From the NCBI RefSeq assembly GCF_003217255.1, contig NZ_QJTE01000004.1, forward strand, positions 186,001 through 250,000: DNA of 64,000 bases. Reading direction: 5' to 3'. Under the pieces are notes generated by a model. It ran no database searches, had not been told where the DNA came from, and saw only the letters and a program-made list of their open reading frames with translations. Both the position numbers and the translations under genes were made by a program. Source of the stretch: Pseudoroseicyclus aestuarii (GTDB lineage: Bacteria; Pseudomonadota; Alphaproteobacteria; Rhodobacterales; Rhodobacteraceae). Of this stretch, positions 61,975-64,000 are shown one piece after another. How positions within the stretch are numbered: position 1 is the stretch's first letter; every line of letters starts with the position of its first letter.

Positions 61975-62247
61975 ATGCATGAAAACCGCGAAGCCGCGCT
62001 CAAGCGCCTGAAGCGCCTCGAAGGACAGGTCCGGGGGGTCACCCGGATGGTCGAGGACGACCGCTACTGCGTCGATATCCTGACGCAGATCGCCGCCGTC
62101 CGCGCCGCCCTCAAGGGGGTCGAGAAACTGCTGATCGACGATCACGCCGCCCATTGCATCGAGGATGCCCTCGCCTCCGGCGACCGGGAGGACCAGAGGG
62201 CGAAGTTCACCGAGCTTCTGGACCTTCTCGACAAGGCGCGCGGCTGA
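61975..62247 (+). CDS. csoR: CsoR-type copper-sensing repressor
   Basis: 90 aa from ATG 61975. All-helical CsoR/RcnR fold with LKRLKRLEGQVRGVTRMVEDDRYCVDIL. Metal ligands Cys32, His57 and Cys61 occur at the exact C-x24-H-x3-C spacing of Cu(I)-CsoR (Cys36, His61, Cys65 in M. tuberculosis), which sets it apart from nickel RcnR (extra His) and formaldehyde FrmR (no second Cys). It should repress through the nearby dyad and release when Cu(I) binds. Confidence 0.85.
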   Translation: MHENREAALKRLKRLEGQVRGVTRMVEDDRYCVDILTQIAAVRAALKGVEKLLIDDHAAHCIEDALASGDREDQRAKFTELLDLLDKARG

Positions 62248-62256
62248 CCGCATCGA

Positions 62257-62279
62257 GGGAACGGCTCGCGCCAGTTCCC
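62257..62279 (+). terminator. Terminator after csoR
   Basis: GGGAAC (62257-62262) pairs with GTTCCC (62274-62279), extended by GGC/GCC with one bulged base, 9 bp after the csoR stop. Confidence 0.45.
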
Positions 62280-62320
62280 GCCCCTGGAGCAGGGTTGCGC
62301 CACCCGCGCGCTTTCCTCGA

Positions 62321-62342
62321 TTGGGGCCCAGATTAGGCCCAA
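62321..62342 (-). terminator. Terminator candidate after NicO gene
   Basis: TTGGGGCC (62321-62328) pairs with GGCCCAA (62336-62342) with one bulged G, about 30 bp downstream of the NicO stop on the minus strand. Confidence 0.4.
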
Positions 62343-62373
62343 CGCCCGCGCGGCCTGCTGCGTGTCGCGGCGC

Positions 62374-63321
62374 CTAGATCAGCCGGGCCAGCACCTCAAG
62401 GGAGACGAGGCAGATCGCCGCCCCTGCAGCGATCTCGACGACGGGAAGGAGGCGCAGGGCGCCGGTCCCGCCCCCGAAGGAGCGCAGCGTGCTTTCGCGG
62501 ACGAAGACGCTGGCGATGGCGACCGCCACCGTCACCGTCGCCGTCCCGAGGGCCATGGACAGGGTTCCGAGGATGCCCATAGGCAGAAGGTCCATGTAGG
62601 CGGACAGAACGAGCAGCAGGATCGCGCCGGAGCAGGGGCGGATCGCCACGCCGCCGACCAGCATCAGCATGTCGCGCAGACCGCCCGCCCGCTCGACCTC
62701 GTCGAGGGTCGGCGCGTGACGATGGCCGCAGCCGCAATGATCGTGGTCGTGACCGTGGTCGTGATGGTGGGCATGCCCGTGAGAGCATTCCTGCAGCGCC
62801 TCCCCGGCAGGGGCGCTGGTCTTCCAGAGCCGCCAGAGGGAGATCAGGCCGCGGATCACCAGCCACAGCCCGATGCCGGCCACGGCCAGGGTGCTCGCGG
62901 GGAGCATCAGGGTCTCTGCCGCGCCCGTGAGTTGCTGGCGGGTGAAGCCCACCAGCAGCAGCCCCACGAGCACCAGCAGGATCGCCGTCGCCGCCTGCCC
63001 CAGGGAGGAGATCACCGCGATCCCCGCAAGGCGAAGCAGCGCCACCCGCCGTCCCAACCCGTAGCCCCCGATAAGCAGCTTGCCATGGCCCGGGCCCACG
63101 GCATGGAAGAAGCCGTAGGCGAAGCAGATGCCGAGAAAGAGGGTGACCGCCCCGGGCTCGCCCGCGCGCAGCGCCCGCAGCGTTCCGGCAAGCGATGTCT
63201 GGAAATCGCGCTGCCAACCCGCGGCCCAGGCGGCCACCCGCATGTCGACGCCGCTGGCCAGCACCCAGACGAGCGCCGCCACCAGCACCGCTGCGGGTGC
63301 GATCAGGAGGGCGCGTCGCAT
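62374..63321 (-). CDS. Nickel/cobalt exporter, NicO (RcnA-like) family
   Basis: 315 aa. Signal-like N-terminal helix, about six membrane segments, with the family motif FFHAVGPGHGKLLIGGY at about 71-87 and a second VGGVAIRPCSGAILLLVL near 228. A cytoplasmic loop at residues about 181-202 is packed with His and Asp plus two Cys, a metal-binding stretch typical of RcnA. Probably exports divalent metal (Ni or Co). It follows the DUF1007 gene and overlaps it by 19 bp, a common NicO pairing. Confidence 0.9.
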   Translation of the reverse strand: MRRALLIAPAAVLVAALVWVLASGVDMRVAAWAAGWQRDFQTSLAGTLRALRAGEPGAVTLFLGICFAYGFFHAVGPGHGKLLIGGYGLGRRVALLRLAGIAVISSLGQAATAILLVLVGLLLVGFTRQQLTGAAETLMLPASTLAVAGIGLWLVIRGLISLWRLWKTSAPAGEALQECSHGHAHHHDHGHDHDHCGCGHRHAPTLDEVERAGGLRDMLMLVGGVAIRPCSGAILLLVLSAYMDLLPMGILGTLSMALGTATVTVAVAIASVFVRESTLRSFGGGTGALRLLPVVEIAAGAAICLVSLEVLARLI

Positions 63322-63968
63322 GTCAGCCTGAAGCTGTCGGCGAAGAGGACGCCGATGTCGGGAATCTCGATCACTTCGAAGGGGTCCTCCCCCATGTCGA
63401 TGGCGGCGAGCCTGTCGCCGTATTCCTGCTGCGCCGCATCGGTATCCGCCTCCGTGCGCGTCAGCTGGCAGTCGTCGCGGCCAATGACGCCGGGCTCGCC
63501 CGGAACCTCGTAGGCCACGAAATACGTCGGATCGTAGGAGCGCGCGACGATATCCGCCCCGGCGAGGGCAAGGGGTTCAGCAAGGCGGCGGGTGTGGGAT
63601 GTCGTGATGCGATCACCCTCGAAGCTGGCGGCATGGTCCGTCGGACGGTCCAGGGTCACCTCGGCCCCGTCCCGCGTGACGCTGAAATCGCCCGGAAAGC
63701 CGGCCTCCCAGTCGACGTCCTGCCCGGCGAAGGCATCGAGGCGATCCTGCTCGGGCACCCCGTCGCCGTCGGCATCCAGATCGCTCTCCTCGATCATCAG
63801 CAGCGTGTAGAACTCGTCGTAGGTCCAGTCGATCCGCACGGCCACGAGCTGCCCCTCCTCGATGACGAGGTCGAAGCGGGTGTCGATGAAGATATGCGGA
63901 TGCGCGGCCGCGCTTCCCGCCGCACCGGCGAGGATCACCAAGGAGAGCAGGAGGTCGCGTCTGGCCAT
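63303..63968 (-). CDS. DUF1007 family periplasmic protein
   Basis: 221 aa from ATG 63968. Signal peptide to about 22, cut before HPHIFIDTRF, giving a mature protein that starts with two His residues. An EF-hand-like loop lies near residue 62 (DLDADGDGVPEQD). DUF1007 genes often precede NicO metal exporters and may help metal handling in the periplasm. Probably co-transcribed with NicO, which starts inside its 3' end. Confidence 0.88.
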   Translation of the reverse strand: MARRDLLLSLVILAGAAGSAAAHPHIFIDTRFDLVIEEGQLVAVRIDWTYDEFYTLLMIEESDLDADGDGVPEQDRLDAFAGQDVDWEAGFPGDFSVTRDGAEVTLDRPTDHAASFEGDRITTSHTRRLAEPLALAGADIVARSYDPTYFVAYEVPGEPGVIGRDDCQLTRTEADTDAAQQEYGDRLAAIDMGEDPFEVIEIPDIGVLFADSFRLTCDAPS

Positions 63969-64000
63969 GGGGCCATCTGTTATCCGCCCGCGCCCCGTCC

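Overview
The window is GC-rich, densely packed bacterial DNA with almost no spacer and many ATGA or TGATG gene overlaps. Gene content points to an alphaproteobacterium, most likely Rhodobacterales (Paracoccaceae/Roseobacter type). The clues are a ccoNOQP-ccoGHIS cluster with two FNR boxes, a ycjX/ycjF pair, a melibiose-type agp/melA operon like that of Rhizobium, a YigZ-type protein beside a DUF4186 protein, and many sugar and peptide ABC importers. This is inference from gene families; no rRNA or other marker gene is present. No tRNA, rRNA, CRISPR array, insertion sequence or phage gene was seen.

Layout. 1-1362: 3' part of a GH13 alpha-glucosidase. 1402-3752: two divergent citrate-synthase-family genes, one carrying a DNA-binding domain. 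3725-8238: housekeeping and stress genes (DUF4186, YigZ-type, ycjX-GNAT-ycjF, an SDR). 8298-18304: alpha-galactoside locus, with a MelR/AgpT-type regulator divergent from a binding protein, two permeases, a fused double ATPase, melA and a second GH4 enzyme. 18388-31296: an eleven-gene minus-strand operon with a regulator, a GAF protein, HyuA, two HyuB paralogues, an M24 peptidase and a complete peptide-type ABC importer. 31711-33491: DeoR regulator plus SIS sugar isomerase. 33593-37027: FAH-family hydrolase, HxlR regulator, Tat-exported amidohydrolase and a fucose-mutarotase-like gene. 37062-46887: mannoside locus, with a LacI regulator divergent from a binding protein, two permeases, GH38 alpha-mannosidase, ATPase and a YihS-type mannose isomerase. 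47022-55044: cbb3 oxidase and its assembly genes. 55136-60959: a third peptide-type ABC importer. 60996-62247: a copper-type CsoR divergent from a glutaredoxin-MauE membrane protein. 62374-63968: DUF1007 and NicO metal exporter genes.

How the genes work together. Most of the window is scavenging: each locus couples an importer to the enzymes that open its substrate and to its own regulator. In the mannoside locus import, GH38 cleavage and mannose-to-fructose isomerisation follow one another. In the alpha-galactoside locus two NAD-dependent GH4 enzymes follow the importer. The hyu operon is the least understood: a lactam/hydantoin-type ATP-dependent hydrolase with two B subunits and a prolidase-like enzyme sit with a peptide importer, suggesting salvage of cyclic or N-blocked amides. 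In all four ABC operons a strong GC hairpin lies between the binding-protein gene and the first permease gene. Regulatory dyads are visible at nearly every divergent junction and are listed separately.
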